In this document: positions 24,668 to 32,657 of the stretch, in pieces | How the letters are laid out: each line of letters begins with the position of its first letter | How positions within the stretch are numbered: position 1 is the first letter of the stretch | DNA from: JACQBY01 sp041486115 | Lineage (GTDB): Bacteria; Nitrospirota; Nitrospiria; JACQBW01 | Direction: 5' to 3' | Length of the DNA stretch: 41,928 bases | Assembly: GCA_041486115.1 (NCBI GenBank) | Contig: JBGPKT010000007.1 | Coordinates: forward strand, 1-41,928 | Notes under the pieces: generated by a model | Seen by the model: only the letters and a program-made list of their open reading frames with translations | Told to the model about the DNA's origin: nothing | Databases searched by the model: none | Made by a program: the position numbers and the translations under genes

Positions 24668-26074
24668 TTATTTCCTCTGGGAGACGCCTGAAGCAACCGC
24701 CGCCTTCAACACCGCGTCCGCCACCTTTTCCCCAACGGTCTTATTGAATATGCTCGGAATAATATAATCTTCCGATAACTGATCTTCCTGGACGATCGAA
24801 GCGATGGCGTACGCCGCCGCGGTTTTCATCTCCGATGTAATCTTCTTTGCCCGGCAATCGAGGGCCCCTCTGAAAAGGCCGGGAAAACAAAGGACATTAT
24901 TAATCTGGTTGCTGTAATCCGACCGTCCGGTGGCCATAATCCGGGCATAAGGCCCGGCTTCTTCAGGGTTGACTTCAGGAACCGGGTTGGCCAGGGCAAA
25001 GATAATCGGGTCGCGGGCCATTCTTTTAATCCATTCGGCTTTCATGGTTCCCGGACCCGAGAGCCCGAGAAACAGGTCTGCCCCGCCGAGAGCGTCATAG
25101 AGACCTCCGGTCAGACGGTCCGGGTTGGTCTGCTCCGCCAGCCACAATTTTTGAGGGTTCATATTTTCTTTCCGCCCGCTGTAGATAATCCCCTGCCGGT
25201 CGCATCCGATAATATTTTTGACGCCTGCGGAAAGGAGCATCTTTGAGCAGGCGATTCCCGCGGCTCCTGTGCCGTTGACCACCACTTTAATCTCCTTCAG
25301 CGATTTTTGGACGACCTTGAGGGCGTTCAGGAGAGCGGCGAGAACGACCACCGCCGTTCCATGCTGGTCGTCGTGGAATACCGGGATATCGAGGCTCTCC
25401 TGCAGCCGTTCTTCTATTTCAAAACAACGGGGCGATGAAATATCTTCGAGGTTGATTCCGCCGAAAACGGTGGAAATAATTTGAACCGTTCTTATAATGT
25501 CGCCGGGGTCCTGGGTATCAAGGCAAATGGGAAAAGCATTGATGCCCCCGAATTCCTTGAACAGCATGGCCTTCCCTTCCATGACGGGGAGAGCTGCCCT
25601 CGGCCCGATATTTCCGAGTCCCAGAACGGCGCTTCCGTCGGTGACAATCGCAACGCAGTTCTTTTTGATCGTGAGGCGATAAACATCTTCGGGGTTTTTG
25701 ACAATCGCCTCGCAAATTCTCGCGACGCCGGGGGTATAAGCCCTCGAAAGGTCGTCGCGGGTTTTCAAAGGGCTTTTGCAAACCACTTCGATCTTCCCGC
25801 CCAGATGCAATAAAAAAGTCTGATCCGAGACGTTTAAAACTTTGACCCCTTCAAGGGTCTTTAAATTTTCAATAATTTGATCTCCATGACGGGAGTCGCG
25901 GATATGGATCGTCATATCTCGAATCAGCCGGTTAGGATGGGCGGAGACCAGGTCAATGGCGCCGATATCTCCTGTTAAATACCCGATGGCCGAGGTGATT
26001 TTACCCAGCATCCCCGGCTTATTTTGGATCTCCAGACGGAGGGTAATGCTGTAATTCGGGCTAATTTGTCCCAT
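24668..26074 (-). CDS. malic enzyme with N-terminal ACT domain
   Basis: 468 residues. An ACT regulatory domain (about 8-85) is followed by the malic enzyme core: SRAYTPGVARIC (catalytic Tyr), GNIGPRAALPVMEGKAMLFK (catalytic Lys), LEDISSPRCFEIE and DDQHGTAVVVLAALLNAL. The NAD(P)-binding domain has VVNGTGAAGIACSKMLL and ends about residue 465, without the phosphotransacetylase domain of MaeB. It decarboxylates malate to pyruvate; the ACT domain suggests amino-acid feedback. It is 14 bases downstream of queG in the same unit. Confidence 0.94.
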   Translation of the reverse strand: MGQISPNYSITLRLEIQNKPGMLGKITSAIGYLTGDIGAIDLVSAHPNRLIRDMTIHIRDSRHGDQIIENLKTLEGVKVLNVSDQTFLLHLGGKIEVVCKSPLKTRDDLSRAYTPGVARICEAIVKNPEDVYRLTIKKNCVAIVTDGSAVLGLGNIGPRAALPVMEGKAMLFKEFGGINAFPICLDTQDPGDIIRTVQIISTVFGGINLEDISSPRCFEIEERLQESLDIPVFHDDQHGTAVVVLAALLNALKVVQKSLKEIKVVVNGTGAAGIACSKMLLSAGVKNIIGCDRQGIIYSGRKENMNPQKLWLAEQTNPDRLTGGLYDALGGADLFLGLSGPGTMKAEWIKRMARDPIIFALANPVPEVNPEEAGPYARIMATGRSDYSNQINNVLCFPGLFRGALDCRAKKITSEMKTAAAYAIASIVQEDQLSEDYIIPSIFNKTVGEKVADAVLKAAVASGVSQRK

Positions 26075-26088
26075 AAAAAGTATCCTGC

Positions 26089-27021
26089 CTATCCTGAGGG
26101 GGTATTGAGTGCTTCCCGGTTATCTTGGGCAATCTGAAGATTCCGGGACAACCCTATAAACTTGATTCTTTTAATCGGACTCTTTTTAAACCAGGGGTTG
26201 AAATGTGCTTCATCCAGGTTCTTCAAGGAGAGCTCTTTTAAAAACGGGTTGATCTTTTTAAAATGAGGTTCTTCCGTGGTTTGCGGGGCCGCGTTCCATG
26301 GACAAACGTCCTGGCAGTCGTCGCATCCGTAAACCCACTCGCCGATGCCCGCCTTTAATCCTTCCGGGATCTCCCCCTTTTTTTCAATCGTTAAATACGA
26401 AATACATTTTGTGGCATCGAGGACATAAGGGGCCAGAGCTCCCGTGGGGCAAGCCTCGACGCATAAAGAACATTGTCCGCACAGATCGATTCCGGGATCA
26501 TCATACGCCATCTCCTGATCAATCAGAAGGGCCCCCAAGAAAAGGTAAGACCCATGGCCCGGCGAGATCAGATTGGTGTGTTTCCCGATCCATCCCATCC
26601 CCGCTTTCTGAGCCCACGGTTTTTCCATCACCGGTCCGGTATCGGCGTAAATTCTGGCCTTGGCCGTAGGGACCAGAGAAAGAGCAAACGCCATCAGTTT
26701 TTTGAGCTTATCCTCCATCAGGGTGTGATAATCTTCGCCCCAGGCGTATCTTGAAATTTTGACTCCCTCGCGGATTTCCGGGGAATCAGAGATAAAATAG
26801 TTCATGCCCACCATGATCATCGATTTGACGCCGGGAAGAACGAGCGAGGGGTCTTGCCGCTTCTCTTTGGTTCGTTCGATCCAGGCCATGTCGCCCTGTT
26901 TCTGTTCATTGATCCAGTTTTCCAAAAAATGAAGGCGGGGGAGAGGTTCTGCCCTGGCCACTCCGCATCTAAAAAATCCGAGCTGGCGGGCTTTTTCTTT
27001 AATTTGCGGGGCGAGCGGCAT
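26089..27021 (-). CDS. queG: epoxyqueuosine reductase QueG
   Basis: 310 residues. It has the cobalamin-binding N-terminal half (AWGEDYHTLMEDKL, ADTGPVMEKPWAQKAGMGW) and two 4Fe-4S motifs, CGQCSLCVEACPTGAL and CDDCQDVCPWN. It performs the last step of queuosine synthesis, epoxyqueuosine to queuosine, in tRNA. It lacks the C-terminal HEAT extension of longer members. Same strand as vapC (18-base gap) and malic enzyme. Confidence 0.94.
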   Translation of the reverse strand: MPLAPQIKEKARQLGFFRCGVARAEPLPRLHFLENWINEQKQGDMAWIERTKEKRQDPSLVLPGVKSMIMVGMNYFISDSPEIREGVKISRYAWGEDYHTLMEDKLKKLMAFALSLVPTAKARIYADTGPVMEKPWAQKAGMGWIGKHTNLISPGHGSYLFLGALLIDQEMAYDDPGIDLCGQCSLCVEACPTGALAPYVLDATKCISYLTIEKKGEIPEGLKAGIGEWVYGCDDCQDVCPWNAAPQTTEEPHFKKINPFLKELSLKNLDEAHFNPWFKKSPIKRIKFIGLSRNLQIAQDNREALNTPSG

Positions 27022-27039
27022 TTTTCAAAGTGGAAAGGT

Positions 27040-27480
27040 TCATTTTTCGGGATTTAATATTTTAAATCCAGTGGTTTTACTGACCTCGAGAAAATGAACA
27101 TCGGAGGAGACAATTGTCGGCTTAAGGGCAAAAACCTCTACCGCGCAGGCCAGCTGGAGCGCTGTCGCAAACCGCAAATAGGAGTGGTGGAGAAGGAGGA
27201 GCTTGCTGTTTTTAATCACCTGGGGGGTGATATCGATAAATTTAAACAGGCCCTGGTCGAGGTCGGATTCAAATTTATAGACAAACGTAAAAAAATCGTC
27301 CCGGGTAATATCATTCCGCCGGACCTTTTTATTGAGGGTCGAAAACATTTCAGTCACCGTGCAATCGGCCAGGATGACCTGATTTCTCTTTTCACCCAGA
27401 AGTTCGTTTATTTTATGAGTTCCCAGTTCCAGACAATAATGTTTGGCCAAAGCGGTCGTATCGAAAAAGAAATTGGCCAT
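27040..27480 (-). CDS. PIN-domain protein, VapC-like toxin with one acidic residue missing
   Basis: 146 residues of PIN fold. Asp7 (FFFDTTALAK), Glu44 (DCTVTEMFS) and Asp127 (IVSSDVHFLE) are in place. The third acidic position, in the usual R..DA..LA motif, reads RFATALQLA with Thr106. PIN toxins are Mg-dependent RNases, so activity may be weakened. Its ATG overlaps the stop of the small upstream gene (TAATG), the normal antitoxin-toxin layout. Confidence 0.82.
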   Translation of the reverse strand: MANFFFDTTALAKHYCLELGTHKINELLGEKRNQVILADCTVTEMFSTLNKKVRRNDITRDDFFTFVYKFESDLDQGLFKFIDITPQVIKNSKLLLLHHSYLRFATALQLACAVEVFALKPTIVSSDVHFLEVSKTTGFKILNPEK

Positions 27481-27710
27481 TAGAGTTGCTCCCGGTCGAT
27501 CAAGACCTCCTGCGAAAAGGTCCGCCTTGATTTAGATAACCGGTCCTGAATCTCTTCGAGATGAACTTCGGAGAAGCCAAGCTTTTTTAAAAGATTTTTC
27601 ATCCCCAACGCCCGGGTCTCTCCGGTGACTCTGGCAATCCGTTTTAAAACAATCTCTTTTGAGCTGTAGCCGTACTCCTGTTTGGTGATCTTTTTGGATT
27701 CTTCCCTCAT
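27480..27710 (-). CDS. putative antitoxin partner of the PIN protein
   Basis: 76 residues, charged, with no family I can name. The sequence has a central helical segment (ALGMKNLLKKLGFSEVHLEE) and a C-terminal stretch that could wrap the toxin. The assignment rests on size, order and overlap with the PIN gene. The start is ATG 27710 after CCGGGGAGC. A promoter lies at 27829-27800, and the leader contains a copy of the 31-bp repeat. Confidence 0.65.
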   Translation of the reverse strand: MREESKKITKQEYGYSSKEIVLKRIARVTGETRALGMKNLLKKLGFSEVHLEEIQDRLSKSRRTFSQEVLIDREQL

Positions 27711-27754
27711 AGCGCTCCCCGGAGTGAATGGTCAAGGCAACTTTTGTCGTTGCA

Positions 27755-27785
27755 GACCTGTGGATCGGTCGATCCAAAGACCGGA
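27755..27785 (+). repeat. 31-bp palindromic repeat in the vapBC leader
   Basis: GACCTGTGGATCGGTC followed by GATCCAAAGACCGGA. This is the copy closest to the consensus. Arms TGGATCG and CGATCCA can pair around GT. It lies between the predicted transcription start (about 27793, minus strand) and the antitoxin ATG, so the mRNA leader would carry the hairpin. Confidence 0.8.
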
Positions 27786-27799
27786 ACATTTTTTTATCT

Positions 27800-27829
27800 A
27801 AAATAGTCCCTCACGGAGAAAAAAGTCAA
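27800..27829 (-). promoter_or_regulatory. promoter of the vapBC-like operon
   Basis: Minus strand: TTGACT (27829-27824), an 18-base spacer and TATTTT (27805-27800). The predicted start is near 27793. Confidence 0.45.
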
Positions 27830-27857
27830 GTTTAAAAAATGAAAATCAAGGAGCATA

Positions 27858-27886
27858 TAGACACGGAGTATCAATATTTGATACTC
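27858..27886 (+). promoter_or_regulatory. tRNA promoter overlapped by a perfect palindrome
   Basis: GAGTATCAA-TAT-TTGATACTC (27866-27886) is a perfect 9-base inverted repeat. A possible promoter TAGACA (27858-27863), a 16-base spacer and GATACT (27880-27885) overlaps it and would start transcription about 13 bases before the tRNA. The palindrome looks like an operator. Confidence 0.45.
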
Positions 27887-27904
27887 TTACAAGTCTTCAA
27901 AAAC

Positions 27905-27977
27905 AGCCCCCGTAGCTCAGTTGGATAGAGCAGCGGTTTCCTAAACCGTGTGCGTGCGTTCGATTCGCGCCGGGGGC
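27905..27977 (+). tRNA. tRNA-Arg (anticodon CCT)
   Basis: 73 nt without encoded CCA. Acceptor GCCCCCG pairs with CGGGGGC, with discriminator A. The D arm is GCTC..GAGC. The anticodon stem GCGGT/ACCGT has the loop TTCCTAA, giving CCT, which reads AGG arginine codons. The T arm GTGCG/CGCGC has the loop TTCGATT. All stems fold with only G-U exceptions. Confidence 0.95.
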
Positions 27978-27988
27978 ACTTTCGTCAA

Positions 27989-28165
27989 AGGGGTCAAATC
28001 TTTTGTTGGATAATACATTTATATCTACTGTCGTTAGGTATATATTTTAGGTTCCGACGGTTTTGCATAGAAAATCCTGGTACTGTTGGCCTTATGGTTT
28101 GCGAAGGTGGATCAAAGGATATGAGCGTGAGACTGACAAGTACAAATAACAAAAGATTTGACCCC
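27989..28165. mobile_element. MITE-like element with perfect 18-bp terminal inverted repeats
   Basis: GGGGTCAAATCTTTTGTT (27989-28006) and AACAAAAGATTTGACCCC (28148-28165) are exact reverse complements bounding 177 bp that starts 12 bases after the tRNA. The inside is AT-rich and shows no convincing gene. GGGGTCA-type ends recall repeats that accompany Y1/REP-associated transposases in other genomes, but no transposase is present here. Confidence 0.75.
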
Positions 28166-28328
28166 ATTACCTGAAAGAGGTTAAAAAAACTGATTCCGTA
28201 TTTTGTGGAACAGGCTTATAATTTAGAAAGAGTTATAATAAATAAAATATCAATGATTGCCTGGTGGGTCCGTTAAAAGAGATGTTTCCGATCATAGGGT
28301 CGCTCCGGCAAGAGAGGGAGGAGAAAAT
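28166..28328 (+). promoter_or_regulatory. leader/promoter region of the amine-catabolism-like operon
   Basis: Two TATAAT hexamers (28217-28222 and 28234-28239) without strong -35 boxes. Transcription from either leaves a leader of roughly 85-105 bases before the ATG at 28329. I recognise no riboswitch in it. Confidence 0.35.
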
Positions 28329-28673
28329 ATGCCAGAAATTAATTTGTATACGCACGATGGAGGGCTTATCACAAAAGCGATCATAGAAATGGATAAGCCT
28401 GAGGTCATTGTGTTTGGCGACCGGCTATTTATTTTTCATCGTAAAGCATCCCAGTATCGCGAAGCTTCCGTGACGGTGGCCTTTCTGGAAGAAGAAAAGT
28501 ATTATTGTCATGTCCCTCCAGTGGGTCCAAAAGATAAATGCCTTAAATGCGGCAAGCCTATCGATCTCACATCCGGCAAAAGGTATTGCGAGGCGCATGC
28601 TATTGGGATTTGCGGAGAGCATCAGGTCGTGGATTGCATCCACTGCGGATATAACAAGCAAAAGGAGCGTTGA
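28329..28673 (+). CDS. small cysteine-rich zinc-site protein, unknown function
   Basis: 114 residues from ATG 28329, preceded by a strong GAGGGAGGAG ribosome site; an upstream in-frame ATG at 28257 lacks one. The N-terminal half is beta-rich (VIVFGDRLFIFHRKASQYRE). The C-terminal half has cysteine and histidine pairs CLKC, YCEAH, GICGEH and CIHCG, giving two possible zinc knuckles in a cross-brace order. It is the first gene of the operon, 13 bases before the glutamine-synthetase-like ligase. No family is recognised; a regulatory or metal-binding role is only a guess. Confidence 0.7.
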   Translation: MPEINLYTHDGGLITKAIIEMDKPEVIVFGDRLFIFHRKASQYREASVTVAFLEEEKYYCHVPPVGPKDKCLKCGKPIDLTSGKRYCEAHAIGICGEHQVVDCIHCGYNKQKER

Positions 28674-28686
28674 AAGGAGCTTTCGG

Positions 28687-30069
28687 ATGAGCCCTAAACC
28701 TTCCGGCATGTTGACCCAGAATGAATTGGCCCAAAAAGCCAGCACGGGCGAAATCGAGACGGTGATGCTGTTGTTTACCGACCATTATGGCCGTTTGATG
28801 GGTAAGCGCCTGGATGCCGACTTTTTTCTTGAAGAGGCCGCGAAACAGGGGACCCACGTCTGTGATTATCTGTTGACGGTAGATATGGAAAATGAACCTG
28901 TACCCGGCTACCGCCTTGCGAACTGGGAAAAAGGCTATGGAGATTTTAAAATGGCCCCCGATTTTTCAACCTTGCGGAGAGCCAGCTGGCTAGAAAAAAC
29001 GGCCCTTATCCTCTGCGATCTGGAAGATGAGAAAAAACATAAGCCGGTAGCGGAGGCACCCCGCTCTATTTTAAAACGTCAAATCGAACGGGCCGCCGGC
29101 ATGGGGTATGCCGTCATGGCCGCATCGGAACTGGAATATTATATTTTTCAAAATTCCTACCGGGATGCGGCGGCCATGGGGTACAGCGGACTGGAACCGG
29201 CAGGCTGGTACCTGGAAGACTATCATGCCCTGCAGGGGAGCCGCGAAGAAGCATTTAACGGCGCTGTACGCCGCCACCTAAAGCATTCCGGCGTCCCTGT
29301 CGAGAACTCCAAAGGGGAATGGGGGCTGGGCCAGCACGAGCTGAATGTCCGTTACGCGGACATCCTTGCCATGGCCGACCGGCATGTCATCTATAAGCAA
29401 TGTCTCAAAGAAGTGGCCGACCAGATGGGAATCAGCGTGACGTTTATGGCCAAGTTTTCCGCCGCGCAAGCCGGTTCCAGTTCTCACATCCACCTAAGCC
29501 TCTGGCAGAATGGCCGCAATGTCTTTCCCGGAAAGGAGCATTTGGGGCCGGTTGCCTGCTCCGACACCTTCCGCCGGTTTCTGGGGGGATGGATTGCCCG
29601 TACGCCCGACTTCATGGTTTTTTATGCGCCTACGGTGAATTCCTATAAACGGTATCAAAGCGGTTCCTGGGCGCCGACCCGTCTTGCCTGGAGTTACGAT
29701 AACCGGACGGCGGGCTTTCGCGTTGTGGGAAAAGATGAAAGTCTCCGAATCGAATGCCGGATCCCCGGGGCGGACTGCAATCCTTACCTGGCTTACGCAG
29801 CCGCACTTGCTTCCGGGCTGGATGGGATCGAACAAAAAACAGAGCCCCCCGCGATATTCGAGGGAGATATTTATGCCGCGCAGCATCTGCCCCGGGTCCC
29901 CCATACCCTTCGGGATGCCGCCGATTTATTTGAAAAGAGTCCGTTTGCCATACAGGCGTTGGGAAAAGAGGTCGTGGAACATTACCTCCATTTTTACCGG
30001 AAGGAACAGGAGGCCTACGATAAGGCGGTCACAGACTGGGAACGCCAGAGATATTTTGAAAGAATTTAG
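28687..30069 (+). CDS. glutamine-synthetase-family gamma-glutamyl-amine ligase
   Basis: 460 residues from ATG 28687, with AAGGAG upstream. Class III/PuuA-like members of the glutamine synthetase family show the same signs: EIETVMLLFTDHYGRLMGKR at the start, ASELEYYIF for the metal-binding Glu, GLGQHELNVRYADILAMADR, AGSSSHIHLSLW, and the C-terminal RIECRIPGADCNPYLAYAAA. These enzymes ligate glutamate to amines such as putrescine, GABA-type compounds or ethanolamine at ATP cost. Followers SDR and aldehyde dehydrogenase parallel actinobacterial glnA4-type clusters. The true amine substrate cannot be read from sequence. Confidence 0.88.
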   Translation: MSPKPSGMLTQNELAQKASTGEIETVMLLFTDHYGRLMGKRLDADFFLEEAAKQGTHVCDYLLTVDMENEPVPGYRLANWEKGYGDFKMAPDFSTLRRASWLEKTALILCDLEDEKKHKPVAEAPRSILKRQIERAAGMGYAVMAASELEYYIFQNSYRDAAAMGYSGLEPAGWYLEDYHALQGSREEAFNGAVRRHLKHSGVPVENSKGEWGLGQHELNVRYADILAMADRHVIYKQCLKEVADQMGISVTFMAKFSAAQAGSSSHIHLSLWQNGRNVFPGKEHLGPVACSDTFRRFLGGWIARTPDFMVFYAPTVNSYKRYQSGSWAPTRLAWSYDNRTAGFRVVGKDESLRIECRIPGADCNPYLAYAAALASGLDGIEQKTEPPAIFEGDIYAAQHLPRVPHTLRDAADLFEKSPFAIQALGKEVVEHYLHFYRKEQEAYDKAVTDWERQRYFERI

Positions 30070-30091
30070 CAGACTTTTGATCGAGGAGAAA

Positions 30092-30865
30092 ATGCGTTTA
30101 AAAAATAAGGTGGCCCTCATCACCGGAGGCGGGAATGGAATCGGACGGGAATCGGCGCTGCTCTTTGCCAGCGAAGGGGCCGGCGTGGTCGTCGTCGACA
30201 GGGACGATGCGGCCGGGAATCAAACCGTTAAAATGGTCGAGTCCGGGGGTGGAAAAGCCATCTATGTCCATGCCGACGTCTCCCGCCAGGCGGATTGCGA
30301 AAATATGGTAGCCGCGGCCGAAAAGGCCTATGGGAAATTAAACATTCTGTTCAATAACGCGGGGATCATGCATGGTGCGGATGATGATGCCGTCAAAACC
30401 GGAGAAGATGTCTGGGAATTAACGATGGCAGTCAATCTGAAAGGTGTTTTCCTCGGCTGTAAATTTGGCATCCCTGCCCTGCGCCGCGCGGGAGGGGGTT
30501 CGATCATCAATACCGCCTCGTTTGTGGCGCTGTTGGGAGCGGCAACGCCCCAGGTGGCTTACACCGCCAGCAAAGGGGGTGTTCTCGCCATCAGCCGGGA
30601 ACTGGCGGTCATCCACGCCCGCGAAAATATCCGGGTGAATGCGCTCTGTCCGGGTCCTCTTCGCACGGAACTCCTCATGAAATTCCTGAATACCGATGAA
30701 AAGAAAAATCGCCGGCTGGTTCATATCCCGATGGGCCGTTTCGGAGAGGCAAAGGAGATTGCAAAAGCCGCGCTCTTTCTCGCTTCCGACGATTCCTCCT
30801 ATATGACGGGAACCGCTTTTACGGTGGACGGCGGAATAACCGCCGCCTACGTCACCCCTGAATAA
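30092..30865 (+). CDS. short-chain dehydrogenase/reductase
   Basis: 257 residues from ATG 30092, after GAGGAG. Classical SDR: nucleotide motif TGGGNGIG near residue 12, Asp at the end of beta 2 (VVVVDRDD) favouring NAD, NNAGIM, the catalytic Ser and YTASKGG, and the C-terminal TGTAFTVDGGITA. It probably oxidises the alcohol or hydroxyl of the amine-derived intermediate. It lies 22 bases after the ligase and 22 before the aldehyde dehydrogenase. Confidence 0.92.
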   Translation: MRLKNKVALITGGGNGIGRESALLFASEGAGVVVVDRDDAAGNQTVKMVESGGGKAIYVHADVSRQADCENMVAAAEKAYGKLNILFNNAGIMHGADDDAVKTGEDVWELTMAVNLKGVFLGCKFGIPALRRAGGGSIINTASFVALLGAATPQVAYTASKGGVLAISRELAVIHARENIRVNALCPGPLRTELLMKFLNTDEKKNRRLVHIPMGRFGEAKEIAKAALFLASDDSSYMTGTAFTVDGGITAAYVTPE

Positions 30866-30887
30866 AATACATCTGGAGGCCTCCGCC

Positions 30888-32270
30888 ATGGCTCAGGTAC
30901 CGCTTAAAGTCATCAACCCTTATAACCAGAAGACGGTGGGTGAACTCCCTTTCGACAAGGGCCGGCCTCTTCAGAAAAAAATCGCCGGAGCGCTCCAGGC
31001 CTATGAGACCTGGCACCGGATGCCGCTTGAGGGAAGAATCGGTCAGATCAGAAGAGGCCTGGAAATCTTCCGGCAGAATTCCGAACAGATCGCCCTGGAT
31101 ATCACGTTACAGATGGGAAAGCCGCTGCAACAGGCAAAAAGGGAAGTGGACACTTTTTTTGACCGTGCCGAGTACATGATCTCGATTGCCGGAGAGACTC
31201 TGGCTCCGGATATTCTGCCTTCAATCGAAGGATTCCATCGCCGGATTGAACATGTTCCCCTGGGGGTCGTTTTAAATATCGCCGCCTGGAATTATCCTCT
31301 CCTGATCCCTGTGAATATTATCATCCCTGCTCTTCTAGCCGGTAATACCGTACTTCTCAAGCACAGCGCGAGAACGCCTCTCTGCGGGCTTCACTTTGAA
31401 ACGGCCTTTGGCCGGCTCGATCCGCCAAACCTTGTAACCCATCTTGTTTTGACCCATGAACAAACGTTGCGCCTCCTCGATGATCCCAGAATACATTACG
31501 CGGCCTTTACCGGTTCAGTCGCCGGCGGGGCCCAAATCTACCGCCGGGCCGCAAAGCGTTTTCTCGATGTCGGGCTAGAACTGGGAGGGAAAGACCCCGC
31601 TTATGTGGCCGAGGATGCGGATCTTGATTTTTCGGTCGAGAACATCGTGGATGGCGCCTGCTACAATGCCGGCCAATCGTGTTGCGCGGTGGAACGCGTT
31701 TACGTTCATCACGCGCTTTATAAGGCGTTTCTTTCTAAAGCAAAACCGCTTCTTGAAAATTACCGGCTCGGGGATCCTTTGGATGACCGGACCACCATGG
31801 GGCCGTTAGCCAGCCGCTCGGCCCTCGATCTTCTGGAACGGCAGGTGAATGATGGCGTGAAACAGGGCGGGAGGCTTCTCTCAGGCGGAAAACGGCTTGA
31901 AAAAACGGATGGCAATTTCTTTCTACCCACTTTGCTGGCCGATCTTCCCAACCATGCCGAGGTGATGCAGGAAGAGACCTTCGGCCCGATTGTTCCGGTC
32001 ATGCCGGTGGCCGATGATGAAGAGGCGCTTGCCTGTATGGGAGACTCCCGTTATGGTCTGACGGCCTCTGTCTGGACAAGGAGCCAGGAGCGGGCTGAAC
32101 GGTTTGCGCAAGATCTCGAAGCGGGAACGATCTACCAGAATCGCTGTGATTATCTCGACCCTGCTCTTCCATGGACCGGCATGCGGGATAGCGGCATGGG
32201 GTCAACCCTTTCCCGCTACGGTTTTTACCACCTGACGAAACGGAAGAGCCTTCATTTTAAAAAAAGATAA
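30888..32270 (+). CDS. aldehyde dehydrogenase (NAD(P)-dependent)
   Basis: 460 residues. Asn135 (AAWNYPLL), Lys158 (VLLKHS), Glu231 (LELGGKDPAYV) and catalytic Cys265 in AGQSCCAVERV form the expected active site. EETFGPIVPVM is the coenzyme motif. It is somewhat shorter than the usual 480-500 residues, as in the succinate-semialdehyde type GabD2 branch. In the operon it would oxidise the aldehyde made from the glutamylated amine. Confidence 0.94.
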   Translation: MAQVPLKVINPYNQKTVGELPFDKGRPLQKKIAGALQAYETWHRMPLEGRIGQIRRGLEIFRQNSEQIALDITLQMGKPLQQAKREVDTFFDRAEYMISIAGETLAPDILPSIEGFHRRIEHVPLGVVLNIAAWNYPLLIPVNIIIPALLAGNTVLLKHSARTPLCGLHFETAFGRLDPPNLVTHLVLTHEQTLRLLDDPRIHYAAFTGSVAGGAQIYRRAAKRFLDVGLELGGKDPAYVAEDADLDFSVENIVDGACYNAGQSCCAVERVYVHHALYKAFLSKAKPLLENYRLGDPLDDRTTMGPLASRSALDLLERQVNDGVKQGGRLLSGGKRLEKTDGNFFLPTLLADLPNHAEVMQEETFGPIVPVMPVADDEEALACMGDSRYGLTASVWTRSQERAERFAQDLEAGTIYQNRCDYLDPALPWTGMRDSGMGSTLSRYGFYHLTKRKSLHFKKR

Positions 32271-32297
32271 TAAAAATGCGGCATTCCGGAGGCTGAC

Positions 32298-32633
32298 ATG
32301 AGTCAGCAAGAGAAGGTGATTTCGGAAAAAAGCGGGGAGCCGGAAGAGAAACAGATCCGCGAAGCCCTGTGCCAGGTGATAGATCCTGAAACAGGGGTCA
32401 ACGTCGCGGACCTCGGGCTGGTTTATGGCGTGGAAATCTTAAACGGCCATGTCCGGATCATCATGACCCTGACGAGTCCGGCCTGTCCTCTGAATGCCTG
32501 GTTTTCAGAAAAGGTGAACAGCGTGATTAAGGGTTCTGTCGCGAAAGTGCGGTCTGTGGAAGTCGTGCTGGTCTGGGACCCGCCGTGGAGCCCCGACCGT
32601 ATGTCTGAGAAAGCCAGGCGTCAGCTCCAATAA
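32298..32633 (+). CDS. DUF59 / PaaD-SufT-like Fe-S maturation protein
   Basis: 111 residues. The MIP18 family core IREALCQVIDPETGVNVADLG, then MTLTSPACPLN with the conserved Cys, and VWDPPWSPDRMS at the end. Relatives mature iron-sulfur enzymes. It lies between the aldehyde dehydrogenase (27 bases) and the NnrS-like gene (24 bases). Confidence 0.92.
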   Translation: MSQQEKVISEKSGEPEEKQIREALCQVIDPETGVNVADLGLVYGVEILNGHVRIIMTLTSPACPLNAWFSEKVNSVIKGSVAKVRSVEVVLVWDPPWSPDRMSEKARRQLQ

Positions 32634-32657
32634 ATAGCGGCCAGGAGAGAACACGAA

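Noticed and set aside
27950..28174. Open frame of 74 codons over the tRNA 3' half and the MITE-like element
   Set aside because: It begins inside the tRNA, has no ribosome site and its end is made by the terminal inverted repeat.
28240..28328. Possible riboswitch in the operon leader
   Set aside because: No known conserved riboswitch core could be recognised and no clear terminator/antiterminator pair is seen.
31755..31800. GGGGATCCTTTGGATGACCGG, similar to the 31-bp repeat
   Set aside because: It encodes a normal conserved stretch of aldehyde dehydrogenases (GDPLDDRTTMGPL), so the likeness is coincidental.
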